DNA of 64,000 nt. It comes from Legionella sp. PC1000. GTDB lineage: Bacteria; Pseudomonadota; Gammaproteobacteria; Legionellales; Legionellaceae. The translations under genes were made by a program, and so were the position numbers. A model generated the notes under the pieces. The model was given only the letters and a program-made list of their open reading frames with translations, had not been told where the DNA came from and searched no databases. Shown in pieces: positions 16,172 to 24,542 of the stretch (within the stretch, counting starts at the first letter, position 1; the number at the start of each line of letters is the position of its first letter). The stretch lies in assembly GCF_014109805.1 (NCBI RefSeq), contig NZ_CP059400.1, positions 3,991,001 to 4,055,000 on the forward strand, written 5' to 3'.

Positions 16172-16945
16172 ATGTCATTAAAAATTGATTTAAACCACCC
16201 CATATTTTTATTAAGAAATAAAATCCAGGAAGTAAGTAAAAATTTATTGGATGCATACGGATTTAGTTATTTTCAATATTTACGCTGTTTTGCAGATGGT
16301 TCGATCAATTGCCTGACGAACAATACAGGCCTCTTTGAATATTTCCAACAAATTGATAACGAGCCGGTTGTTTTTTCTTCTTTTGAAAATGAGCATGAAA
16401 ACAACCATTCCTACTGGTTTCTTTGGGATGAGGAATTACCCGGTACACCGGTGCAAATTGCTCGCGAAAAATTTAATTTGCATAACGGACTCACTTTAGT
16501 CCGGCGTAGTAAAAATTATTACGACATGATTGCTGTGGCCTTACCCTATGAGCACCCAAATCCAGGCTCCTTTTATCTCAATAAATTTAAAGCAATCGAG
16601 CAATTCATTTTTGATTTTGATCTGCAAAATAAAGATTTAATCCAGGTGCTCAATAAAAATCCTGTCGCTTTGCCTGAAGCGTATCGTGATGTAAATTATA
16701 AAGAGATTTGTCTGCCTCAAGGCAGAATTTATGTTACTGGGAAAAACGGAAGCACTTACCTCACTGCTCAAGAAATAACGTGCCTCAGGCTATTGCTACA
16801 CGGAGCAACTCATAAACAAATCGCCCAGATGCTTGAGCTTTCTCCTCGAACCATTGATACCTATATGTTGCGTGTTAAACAACGCACAGGATTTTCCTCA
16901 AGGATGGAAATGGAACGTATGTTGTATTTATGCTCGGCATTATAG
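16172..16945 (+). CDS. LuxR-family transcriptional regulator
   Basis: 257 residues. The C-terminal helix-turn-helix is clear: LTAQEITCLRLLLHGATHKQ, then IAQMLELSPRTIDTYMLRVK. The N-terminal region of about 190 residues is aromatic-rich, like the LuxR-type protein at 4128-4907, and the two share length and layout. No phosphoacceptor domain is present. The gene is divergent from the 99-aa orphan gene and is followed by a strong intrinsic terminator. It may control neighbouring genes, but no specific target can be inferred. Confidence 0.85.
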   Translation: MSLKIDLNHPIFLLRNKIQEVSKNLLDAYGFSYFQYLRCFADGSINCLTNNTGLFEYFQQIDNEPVVFSSFENEHENNHSYWFLWDEELPGTPVQIAREKFNLHNGLTLVRRSKNYYDMIAVALPYEHPNPGSFYLNKFKAIEQFIFDFDLQNKDLIQVLNKNPVALPEAYRDVNYKEICLPQGRIYVTGKNGSTYLTAQEITCLRLLLHGATHKQIAQMLELSPRTIDTYMLRVKQRTGFSSRMEMERMLYLCSAL

Positions 16946-16958
16946 GCCCTTTAATTTA

Positions 16959-17003
16959 ACTGTTTTTTTTGTCCGTGTTCATTACGGACAGACAGTTTTT
17001 TTT
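16959..17003 (+). terminator. Rho-independent terminator after the LuxR-type gene
   Basis: Stem GTCCGT / ACGGAC (16971-16976 and 16984-16989), extended outward by AACTGT / ACAGTT, followed by a run of eight T. It separates the LuxR-type gene from the SnoaL-like gene. Confidence 0.8.
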
Positions 17004-17050
17004 CTTCTTTTTATACTTCATCCAAAATTTTATTTATTCAGGAGAAGTCC

Positions 17051-17479
17051 ATGAAAATCCCAGAAAAAAAACCCGCAGAACAGCTCTTTGAACAATTTTG
17101 TGAGGGGTATGAACAACGGAACTTGCCCTTTTTACTTACCCTTTTTACCCAAAATACAAATGTTTGGGGCTCTGGACTCGATGAATATCGCGTCGGTTTA
17201 ACAGAAATGGAAGAGCAACTACGAAGGGATTGGAGCCAATCAGAGCAAGGTAAGATAGAAATAATTCGCTTTGTTCCAACTCCTGATGATGCTTCTTGGG
17301 CTGCAGCAGTATGTCATGCACGAATTACCATCGAAGGTAAAGAGTATTTGTTTGAACATCTGCGTGGCACTTTAACCATCGAAAGAGAGGAGGGAGTCTG
17401 GAAGATTGCACACATGCACTGCTCTTTTCCTGATTACAGAAACGCTGATAATGGATCTTTTCCCGTAGGGAATGGATAA
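17051..17479 (+). CDS. SnoaL/NTF2-like protein
   Basis: 142 residues from an ATG with AGGAGAAG upstream. The sequence follows the SnoaL_3/NTF2-like cone fold: an N-terminal helix pair (FEQFCEGYEQRNLPFLLTLF), VWGSGLDEYRVG, and closing strands HLRGTLTIEREEGVWKIAH then MHCSFP. Members include polyketide cyclases, dehydratases and stress-related proteins of unknown role. The fold is well supported and the activity is not. It stands alone after the terminator of the LuxR-type gene. Confidence 0.75.
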   Translation: MKIPEKKPAEQLFEQFCEGYEQRNLPFLLTLFTQNTNVWGSGLDEYRVGLTEMEEQLRRDWSQSEQGKIEIIRFVPTPDDASWAAAVCHARITIEGKEYLFEHLRGTLTIEREEGVWKIAHMHCSFPDYRNADNGSFPVGNG

Positions 17480-17533
17480 CAAAAGATCAGGCAGTCTCAT
17501 AGCCTCGTTTGAGTCTGCTATCCCTTACATACC

Positions 17534-17751
17534 GCGCTTTGTGCCTGAGAGATCCTCACAAAAATTAAGCAGGTAGAAATCATTTGTTACTTGAATCCTT
17601 GTCTAAGGAATGGATACCCTCTATCGCGTCAAAAAGGCTGTCATCCCTGCGTAAGAAAGGATGACAGCCTTTCAGGCATCACTATAGATGTTGAATAGGG
17701 TATTTTCCTGTTTCGATTTTGTGAGGATCTCTCAGGCTTTATGCGCAGTAT
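17534..17751. repeat. Nested palindromic element in a 480-bp intergenic region
   Basis: Outer 21-bp perfect inverted arms at 17543-17563 and 17717-17737 (core CTGAGAGATCCTCAC). Inside lies a perfect 14-bp hairpin, AAAGGCTGTCATCC at 17633-17646 against GGATGACAGCCTTT at 17659-17672. The outer ends carry GCGC motifs; the right end, read in reverse, is ACTGCGCATAAAGC, close to the palindrome at 5901-5914. It looks like a small non-autonomous mobile element or a structured RNA. The rest of 17480-17960 shows nothing else. Confidence 0.7.
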
Positions 17752-17960
17752 CCAGAATGATGCTTTGCGGTCATGAGCCTATTTCGAAAGGCCTCACTTT
17801 ACTTGTCAGTGCTCCAACCTGGTTTTTATGAGAAAACAAAAAATTTACAAAATTGTCTATACTTATTCTGTCCTGTTAATAAAAGTGACGGCTGGTTTCA
17901 TGTGCATATAAAGAAAGAATGAAATTGTGTTTTTAAACTTCAACCATGAGGACAAGTAAA

Positions 17961-18929
17961 ATGGATCTAAGTAAACGTATAGAACCAAAAACCTGGGCTT
18001 TCGTTGAAAAAATCAAGAAAGCTGGCGGTAAACCAATTTATGATCTTCCGGTAAAAGAAGGCAGGGCCATTTTTGACAAATTGCAAGAATTGCCTTCAGG
18101 AAAAGAAAAAGCTGATGTGGATATTGAAGATCGTACTATTCAACACTCTAAAGGCAAACTAGACATTCGCATTGTTCGTCCCAAAGGCTCAAAAGAAAAA
18201 CTACCGGTAGTCATGTTCTATCATGGTGCGGGTTGGGTTTTTGGTGATTGGCAAACTCATGGCCGGCTTGTTCGTGAGCTTGCTGTAGGAGCTCATGCAG
18301 CGATCATATTTGTCAATTACTCTTTGGCTCCAGAGGCGCAATACCCAACTCAAATTGAAGAAGATTATACTGCTTTGAAATATATTGCAGAGCATGGTAA
18401 AGAATTGAACCTCGATTCTTCTCGTTTAGCAGTTGCTGGCGATAGCGTTGGCGGAAACATGGCGGCAGTCATGGCCCTCCTTGCTAAAGAGCGTGGCGGT
18501 CCCAAAATTGACTATCAAGTACTTATTTATCCTGTGACTGATGCCAATTTTGAAAATGCTTCTTATAAAGAATTCGCTGACGGCCCCTGGCTAACCAAAA
18601 AAGCAATGGAATGGTTTTGGGACAATTATTTACCTGACAAAGCAAAAAGAAAAGAAATAACTGCCTGTCCTTTGCAAGCGACGATTGATCAACTTAAAGG
18701 ACTACCACCTGCACTGGTAATCAACGGTGAGTGTGATGTATTGCGCGATGAAGGCGAAGCTTACGAACACAAGCTTAATGCAGCGGGTGTACCGGTTACC
18801 GGACTTCGTCATCACGGCACAATTCATGATTTTCTTATGCTAAATGATCTTGCTGATACCCCAGCATGTCGTAATGCAATCGAGACAATCAGCGCTCATT
18901 TGCGTATGGTTTTTTCCAAGAAACACTAG
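17961..18929 (+). CDS. Alpha/beta hydrolase of the hormone-sensitive-lipase family
   Basis: 322 residues from the ATG at 17961, with AGGA 8 bases upstream; an ATG at 17946 is in frame but lacks a site. The HSL-family oxyanion motif appears as YHGAGWVFGDW (HGGGW with one Gly to Ala), the nucleophile as VAGDSVGGNMAA, the acid in NGECDVLRDEGEAY, and the histidine in GTIHDFLML. Such enzymes hydrolyse short acyl esters and lipids. No signal peptide is visible, so it is probably cytoplasmic. It has its own promoter region downstream of the palindromic element. Confidence 0.9.
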   Translation: MDLSKRIEPKTWAFVEKIKKAGGKPIYDLPVKEGRAIFDKLQELPSGKEKADVDIEDRTIQHSKGKLDIRIVRPKGSKEKLPVVMFYHGAGWVFGDWQTHGRLVRELAVGAHAAIIFVNYSLAPEAQYPTQIEEDYTALKYIAEHGKELNLDSSRLAVAGDSVGGNMAAVMALLAKERGGPKIDYQVLIYPVTDANFENASYKEFADGPWLTKKAMEWFWDNYLPDKAKRKEITACPLQATIDQLKGLPPALVINGECDVLRDEGEAYEHKLNAAGVPVTGLRHHGTIHDFLMLNDLADTPACRNAIETISAHLRMVFSKKH

Positions 18930-19061
18930 CCATCAGGTTAAGGAATAGCTCGCTTACGTCCCGCACGACTTGTCCGCGGGATGAAAGATGAGCTCAAGGA
19001 CCTAACTTAATGGCAGTAATGCTTGAGGGATATTGCTATGGGGGTATCCCTCTTTACTTTC

Positions 19062-20243
19062 TTAAGATAATTGGAGATCTGATATCGTTTTTTTGCTCTC
19101 AGCCGCTCTTTTTTTTATTCCTGTAAATAAAGGCTCCTCATATCCTCCTGGAATGCCATTTTTGGAAAAAACAATTTGCCATAACTGGTTCGACCGCGAA
19201 CGAAAGGAGCCTGCACATGCTAATAAATAATAGCGCCACATCCGATAAAACCGCTGGTCGTATTGCTTTTTTAAATGCTCCCAATTTTGTTCGAAATGCT
19301 CATTCCACGCCATTAAAGTATGATCATAATATGCCCCGAAATTAACCCAGTTTTCCATGATAAATAATCCTTCTGAGGCTTGGCTAATTTGTTCTAGAGA
19401 GGGAATCATACCGTTAGGAAAAATATATTTATTAATCCAGGGATCTGCTGCTTTTGTAGTTATATTCCCACCAATAGTATGCAGCAGAAATAAACCGTTG
19501 CCTTTGAGACAATCGCGAACTTTTTGCATATAAGTACGGTAGTTTCGATATCCCACATGCTCGAACATCCCTAAAGAAACGACACAATCAAATTGTTCAT
19601 GCATATCGCGATAATCCTGAAAGCGAATTTCTATGGGCAAACCAGAACAGTTTTGTTTTGCATAGTCAAACTGCTCTTTGGATATGGTGATTCCAACGAC
19701 ACTGACCCCATAATGTTCCGCAGCATATTTTGCAAAAGCACCAAAACCACAGCCGATATCCAATACATGCATCCCTGGCTCAAGTTTTAATTTCTGGCAG
19801 CTTAACTCCAATTTATTTAATTGCGCCGTATCCAGATCATTTGCATTTTTCCAATAGCCACACGTGTAATTCATGCGGCTATCAAGCATGGATTTAAATA
19901 ATTCATTTCCCAAGTCGTAGTGTTTTCTACCCACTTCCAGGGCACGCTTTTTCGATTGATGGTTAATCAGTTTGAGCCATATTAATTTCGGCCATAACCA
20001 CTTATCAGTTTTAATTTTTTGGTCAAGTTGGGCCTGGAGAATGCGGGTAATAAATTGGTCGAGGCTTTTACAGTCCCACCATCCATCCATGTAGGACTCA
20101 CCAAGTGCTAAAGAACCCTCATTAAAAACGCGCTGGTAGAATGCTTCATTATTAATTTGAATGTCCCAATCTTCATTTCCATTGGGAGTAATTCCTGCTG
20201 AATGCAAAAGGTCCGTAACAATTTTTTTTATCTGCTGATTCAT
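19062..20243 (-). CDS. cfa: Cyclopropane-fatty-acyl-phospholipid synthase
   Basis: 393 residues, close to the 382 of E. coli Cfa. AAGGGAAGAG lies 7 bases before the ATG. It uses S-adenosylmethionine to add a methylene group across cis double bonds of membrane phospholipid acyl chains. Visible features: LGESYMDGWWDCKSLDQF in the N-terminal lipid-binding part, the SAM motif VLDIGCGFGAFAKYAAEHYG, ITISKEQ, MFEHVGYRNY in the catalytic region, and FPNGMIPS. Such genes are usually induced in stationary phase and under acid stress; no promoter can be assigned here. Confidence 0.95.
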   Translation of the reverse strand: MNQQIKKIVTDLLHSAGITPNGNEDWDIQINNEAFYQRVFNEGSLALGESYMDGWWDCKSLDQFITRILQAQLDQKIKTDKWLWPKLIWLKLINHQSKKRALEVGRKHYDLGNELFKSMLDSRMNYTCGYWKNANDLDTAQLNKLELSCQKLKLEPGMHVLDIGCGFGAFAKYAAEHYGVSVVGITISKEQFDYAKQNCSGLPIEIRFQDYRDMHEQFDCVVSLGMFEHVGYRNYRTYMQKVRDCLKGNGLFLLHTIGGNITTKAADPWINKYIFPNGMIPSLEQISQASEGLFIMENWVNFGAYYDHTLMAWNEHFEQNWEHLKKQYDQRFYRMWRYYLLACAGSFRSRSNQLWQIVFSKNGIPGGYEEPLFTGIKKRAAESKKTISDLQLS

Positions 20244-20299
20244 GAATAGACTCTTCCCTTTGAACTACACAATTCAAGAATGTATTAAGTGAGTAATTT

Positions 20300-20560
20300 T
20301 TAACGGGTCATCTTACTCAACTTATCCTGTAAAAAAATAAATACTTCAAATAACAAAATCATTAATACAATATATTTTCCATACATCACAACATTATCCA
20401 TTATAAAATTTGCGTATCCATTTTGTTTGTATAAAGCGAGTGAGAATGAATAGTACATTCCTAAAGTAAAAATTCGCGTCCATTGTGAAAGATTATAAAC
20501 AAAAATACCCCGAATAAAACCCGCAATTTTTATTCGATAATACATTTTGATTAAACCCAT
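20300..20560 (-). CDS. Small hydrophobic protein (86 aa), unknown
   Basis: An ORF just downstream of nothing conserved and upstream of cfa on the same strand. The product is aromatic and hydrophobic, with a likely transmembrane helix near the C-terminus (GKYIVLMILLFEVFIFL) and a basic end (KLSKMTR). GAGGG sits very close to the first ATG and 16 bases before the next (20545), so the start is uncertain. No family is recognised. It could be a genuine small membrane protein or a chance ORF. Confidence 0.4.
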   Translation of the reverse strand: MGLIKMYYRIKIAGFIRGIFVYNLSQWTRIFTLGMYYSFSLALYKQNGYANFIMDNVVMYGKYIVLMILLFEVFIFLQDKLSKMTR

Positions 20561-20704
20561 TCCCTCAACAAGAGAAATAATATACTCGTATCATATTCCA
20601 TAAATTGGTGAGCTCTGACTAGGCTTCATTTGAAGTGGTATCCTATTCATTCTACTCATTTCATTTTAAAAAAATTCTCTTTTGGTGCAAATTGCTCATT
20701 GCCA

Positions 20705-23560
20705 TCAGACTTTATTAATAACCACTCGCAGTGCCTGCAATTTTAAAGTGGTACTGTGAATGGATTCTTCACTTTCAATAAGTTGTCTTTTGTAAAAGAC
20801 AATCTCGTCTTCTCGTATCGATGGATTAATGCTTTTTAATGCTTCAAGCCGATTCACCTCATGAGTAATACTCTCTTTCATCTGGTTTATAGCGTGTTTG
20901 ATGATCTCTTGAAGTTGCCCTTCAGCTGCTTTTTTGCTCTGCGTTAATATGGTCTCAAGATCAGCATGAATCTGCTGAATAATTGGGTAACCTAAATGAC
21001 GTTTAACAGGCTCACACATTTGATTCAATTGTTTGTAATCCAAAATGCTGGAAAGATTCTTTCCAGAAACATCCATGAGCACACGAATCGGTGTGAGCGG
21101 CAAGAAGCGATCTAATTGCAAATTTTTTGGTGCGGCACAATGGGCTGTAAAGAATGATTCCAAAAATAAGGTCCCAGGCTTAATGCTTTTTATGGAAATA
21201 GTGGCCAAAGTTGCATTTCCCAACTCGGAATCCAGGATCATTTCCATACATTCGCTGACTATAGGATGTTCCCAGCTTAAGAACTCAACATCTTCACGCA
21301 CCAGAGCTTTAGAGCGAGAATAGGTTACCGTAACACCATCTTCTTTTAGTCCTGGGAAATGACTTATTTTCATGTGATCCGTTGGGCGCAATATTTCCGT
21401 AGCTTCAGAATGATACTCATGGTCAATACCGTACTCCTGAAATACTTGTGCCATATAATTTTCCAATTCCAAGAAATTTTCCTCTGCCTCTATGGCAGCA
21501 ATTAATGCCTCTGCTTGAGGTGCGTTACATGAATTTAATTCCAATAGCCGATCTCGACCTTCATGAAGGGCCTGATTTATCTGCTCCGCACGCGTCTTTG
21601 TCTCTAAAATTAGTTTATCGAGCGCACCCTTATTTGTATCGACTGTATCAAGAATTGGCAGTAATTCATTTTCAAATTCTTCATAAAGTGTAAATCCAAT
21701 AGAGCAACTTCTGGTAAATAAATTAATTCCTTCGTGATACCAACGAAACAACTTCTCTTGTACGGTATGCAACAGATAAGGAACATAAATTTCAATACTA
21801 TGTCGCTGACCTATGCGATCGAGTCGACCAATACGTTGCTCTAGCAAATCAGGATTTAATGGTAAATCAAACAATACTAAATGATGAGCAAATTGAAAAT
21901 TTCGCCCTTCACTCCCTATTTCGGAACAAACGAGCACCTGGGCTCCATTTTCTTGTTCCGCAAAATAAGCTGCAGAGCGATCTCGTTCAATAATTGATAA
22001 TCCCTCATGAAATGAGGTACTGCGAATTCCTCTCTTTAATTTTAGATGCTGATCTATAGCAATCGCTGTATTTGCCTTGGCACAAATAATTAGGATTTTT
22101 TTGGGGTGCAGTTCATTAATTTTGTTTACCAACCACGTCACTCGAGGATCATTTTCGAGCCATATCTCTTTATTCAAGAGTTGTTCAGGATAAAGCTTCC
22201 TTTGACCTTTATGCTCCTCTACAGAAGAATAAATCTCGGGGCATTCCAAAGGACAGGGGTGTACGTGTCGCTCAGGAAAGCCTTGAATCGCTGCACGGGT
22301 ATTGCGAAATAGTACGCGTCCTGTTCCATGCCGATCTAATAAATCTTTAATGATCTGATTCATGCTCAAGCCCGTTATCTCGCCCAAATAAGCTTCCAGC
22401 TGAGCCTTATGTTTCGCGCTCAAGACATCTGTCGAAGCCTGCTCCCCATAAGCCATCAGTTCTTGTACGAGTTTATTGATGTGTTGGTATCCTTCTTCCT
22501 CTTTTTTAAATGCAGAAAAATTATAAAATCGTGAAGGGTCAAGCAATCTTAAGCGAGCAAAATGACTGGCGATCCCTGCTTGTTCGGGTGTTGCAGTCAA
22601 AAGCAATAAACCTTTACTTTGCCTCGCCAACTCTTCAATGCATTCATACTCAGGGCTTTTTTCTTCTTCGGACCAATGTAAGTGATGTGCCTCATCAACA
22701 ACAAGCAAATCCCACTGACTGGTCATCGCCTGTTGGTATGCTTTTTCATTTTCCATGAGAAAATCCAAGCTGCATAAAACCAATTGCTCGTTTTCAAAAA
22801 GATTCTCTTCAGCTGTACCGAGCTGCACCCCGTCTTCTTCATCGAACTCATACAGAAGTTCATAGCGTTCTGCATCGATGATTGAGAAGTACAAATTAAA
22901 ACGTCGAATCAGCTCGACAAGCCATTGATGAATCAAAGTTTGTGGTACTACAATCAATATTCGCTGGGCGCGGCCAGTACCTAGCTGATAATGAATAATC
23001 ATACCGGCCTCTATGGTCTTGCCAAGTCCTACTTCATCTGCAAGCAAAACTCTTGGGGCATGGCGTTGTGCTACCTCACTGGCTATATAAACTTGATGTT
23101 TGAGATGACTGGTTCGTGAACCCAATAATCCCCTGACTCCAGATTGCTGTAATCTGCTGGCATGATGCAAAGTATCTATTCGCAATTTAAACGTATTTAG
23201 CTTATCAAGCAAACCACTAAAAAGTCTCTGTTCCGGAGTATTTAACTTGATACAGCAATCCAGGGAAAGTTCGCTAATCTGAAACTCATTGCCTGCTTCA
23301 TCTGCTCCTGTATAAAAAAACAACCCTTGACGCTCTTCAACATGGGTGACACACATTTTTTGTTGGTTCGATGTCGTTATTTCTTCACCTTCTTTATAAA
23401 CGATGCGGCTCAGCGGAGCACTGTCTATAGAGTAAATGCGTTCCTCGTCGGCAGCAGGGAAACTCACGCTCACCTGCCTACCATTCAAATCAATAATAAT
23501 CCCTAAACCAAGGTGTGTTTCTGTGTTACTTATCCAGCGTTGGCCAATACTAAAAGTCAT
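20705..23560 (-). CDS. rapA: RNA polymerase-associated ATPase RapA (SNF2 family)
   Basis: 951 residues against 968 for E. coli RapA, and co-linear over the whole length. RapA binds core RNA polymerase and uses ATP to recycle it after transcription. The N-terminal Tudor-like region (RWISNTETHLGLGIII) is present. The helicase core has Walker A LLADEVGLGKTIEAGMI, the DEAHH box VVDEAHHLHW, motif III LLLTATPEQAG, and the C-lobe SEIGSEGRNFQFAHHLVLFD and RIGRLDRIGQ. The C-terminal RapA-specific region ends in a coiled coil. It stands alone with its own upstream region, divergent from the membrane-protein gene at 23685. Confidence 0.96.
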   Translation of the reverse strand: MTFSIGQRWISNTETHLGLGIIIDLNGRQVSVSFPAADEERIYSIDSAPLSRIVYKEGEEITTSNQQKMCVTHVEERQGLFFYTGADEAGNEFQISELSLDCCIKLNTPEQRLFSGLLDKLNTFKLRIDTLHHASRLQQSGVRGLLGSRTSHLKHQVYIASEVAQRHAPRVLLADEVGLGKTIEAGMIIHYQLGTGRAQRILIVVPQTLIHQWLVELIRRFNLYFSIIDAERYELLYEFDEEDGVQLGTAEENLFENEQLVLCSLDFLMENEKAYQQAMTSQWDLLVVDEAHHLHWSEEEKSPEYECIEELARQSKGLLLLTATPEQAGIASHFARLRLLDPSRFYNFSAFKKEEEGYQHINKLVQELMAYGEQASTDVLSAKHKAQLEAYLGEITGLSMNQIIKDLLDRHGTGRVLFRNTRAAIQGFPERHVHPCPLECPEIYSSVEEHKGQRKLYPEQLLNKEIWLENDPRVTWLVNKINELHPKKILIICAKANTAIAIDQHLKLKRGIRSTSFHEGLSIIERDRSAAYFAEQENGAQVLVCSEIGSEGRNFQFAHHLVLFDLPLNPDLLEQRIGRLDRIGQRHSIEIYVPYLLHTVQEKLFRWYHEGINLFTRSCSIGFTLYEEFENELLPILDTVDTNKGALDKLILETKTRAEQINQALHEGRDRLLELNSCNAPQAEALIAAIEAEENFLELENYMAQVFQEYGIDHEYHSEATEILRPTDHMKISHFPGLKEDGVTVTYSRSKALVREDVEFLSWEHPIVSECMEMILDSELGNATLATISIKSIKPGTLFLESFFTAHCAAPKNLQLDRFLPLTPIRVLMDVSGKNLSSILDYKQLNQMCEPVKRHLGYPIIQQIHADLETILTQSKKAAEGQLQEIIKHAINQMKESITHEVNRLEALKSINPSIREDEIVFYKRQLIESEESIHSTTLKLQALRVVINKV

Positions 23561-23684
23561 AAAAGAATCATCTTATCGTGTTAAGTGCCACTAAAATAAT
23601 CAAAAAATTAAATAAACACAACTTGACTTGTATCCTTTTTTTAAATAGCATGGCTCGAATTTAAACAACCCTAGGGGTGTCACT

Positions 23685-24353
23685 ATGGAATCAAAATACA
23701 ATAAAGAGCAATATAGAAGAAGGGATGAAGAGAAATATAACAGTGAGTATGAATATGACGAGCCAACACGACATCAAACACGTAAACAAGAAGAAGTACC
23801 TGTAGACCTTTGGGATTTATTTTTGGGAACTCCAAAGCAAAAAGAAGTAATGTGGAAGGTAACCAAAGAAGAAATCGTAAGTAGTTTTGAATCCGCAAAA
23901 GGTTTTGTACCTGGCTTCTTCGCTCCCTTTACAAGTAAAAAAGAATTTGGCGTTGTCGCTACAACTCCAGTAACCCTGCCTTTAGCTGCTGGTCTTGTTA
24001 CGTGTGTTGCAGCAGTGGTTGCTGCTGGAGCTGCATTGACTGCTCTTGGAAGTTTAGTGTTTGCCGCGGGGTATGGTTTAGATGGTTTACGCAAGGGCCA
24101 TGAAGAGTCAAAAGAAAAATCACATGCTGCACTCATATTTGCTGCAAAAGCAGGTATTATTGCTGCTGTGTGCGCTGTAGTTACCGTTGCTGCGGCCCTA
24201 TTAACCCTTATAACAGGTCCAATAGCTTTGGCTTATTTGACGTCTCGTTCGATCGCTACTGGTTTTGCTAAAGCGAGCGAACTCATCTCTTCGTGTAGTT
24301 CTACAGACGATCATGAATCTACTCATTCCTCGTATAACCCTAGCTCCATGTAA
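23685..24353 (+). CDS. Orphan membrane-hairpin protein, possible effector (222 aa)
   Basis: The ATG has AGGGG upstream. The first 60 residues are strongly charged (RRRDEEKYNSEYEYDEPTRH). Two long hydrophobic stretches follow, rich in alanine and valine (about 96-130 and 147-185), separated by a charged turn GLRKGHEESKEKSH. The tail is serine-rich (SSCSSTDDHESTHSSYNPSS). No signal peptide precedes them. Charged head, paired hydrophobic hairpins and polar serine-rich tail are common in Legionella Dot/Icm substrates, so an effector role is possible but unproven. A terminator hairpin follows, then a second membrane/coiled-coil gene. Confidence 0.6.
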   Translation: MESKYNKEQYRRRDEEKYNSEYEYDEPTRHQTRKQEEVPVDLWDLFLGTPKQKEVMWKVTKEEIVSSFESAKGFVPGFFAPFTSKKEFGVVATTPVTLPLAAGLVTCVAAVVAAGAALTALGSLVFAAGYGLDGLRKGHEESKEKSHAALIFAAKAGIIAAVCAVVTVAAALLTLITGPIALAYLTSRSIATGFAKASELISSCSSTDDHESTHSSYNPSSM

Positions 24354-24362
24354 CTAGGTAGA

Positions 24363-24390
24363 TTTAGTTGGGCTAAAAGGCCCAACTAAA
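24363..24390. terminator. Terminator hairpin
   Basis: A perfect 11-bp stem, TTTAGTTGGGC / GCCCAACTAAA, with a 6-base loop, nine bases after the preceding stop. A T-rich stretch follows about a dozen bases later. Its position excludes starts of the next gene before 24390. Confidence 0.65.
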
Positions 24391-24542
24391 TGATACAACT
24401 AATTTTTTCGCACTCGCCAAATAATTTTTTTGCTGGGTCAAGGTTGTCATTTACCCAAAAAGATAAATTTTGCTTGTTTTTTCCCCTTGTTCTGGTTAAA
24501 AATAGTAGGCACAGGAAGATTATTCAACAGAAAGGAATTCAT

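Noticed and set aside
24390..24542. N-terminal extension of the coiled-coil protein
   Set aside because: It starts in the terminator hairpin of the preceding gene and has no ribosome site, while the ATG at 24543 does.
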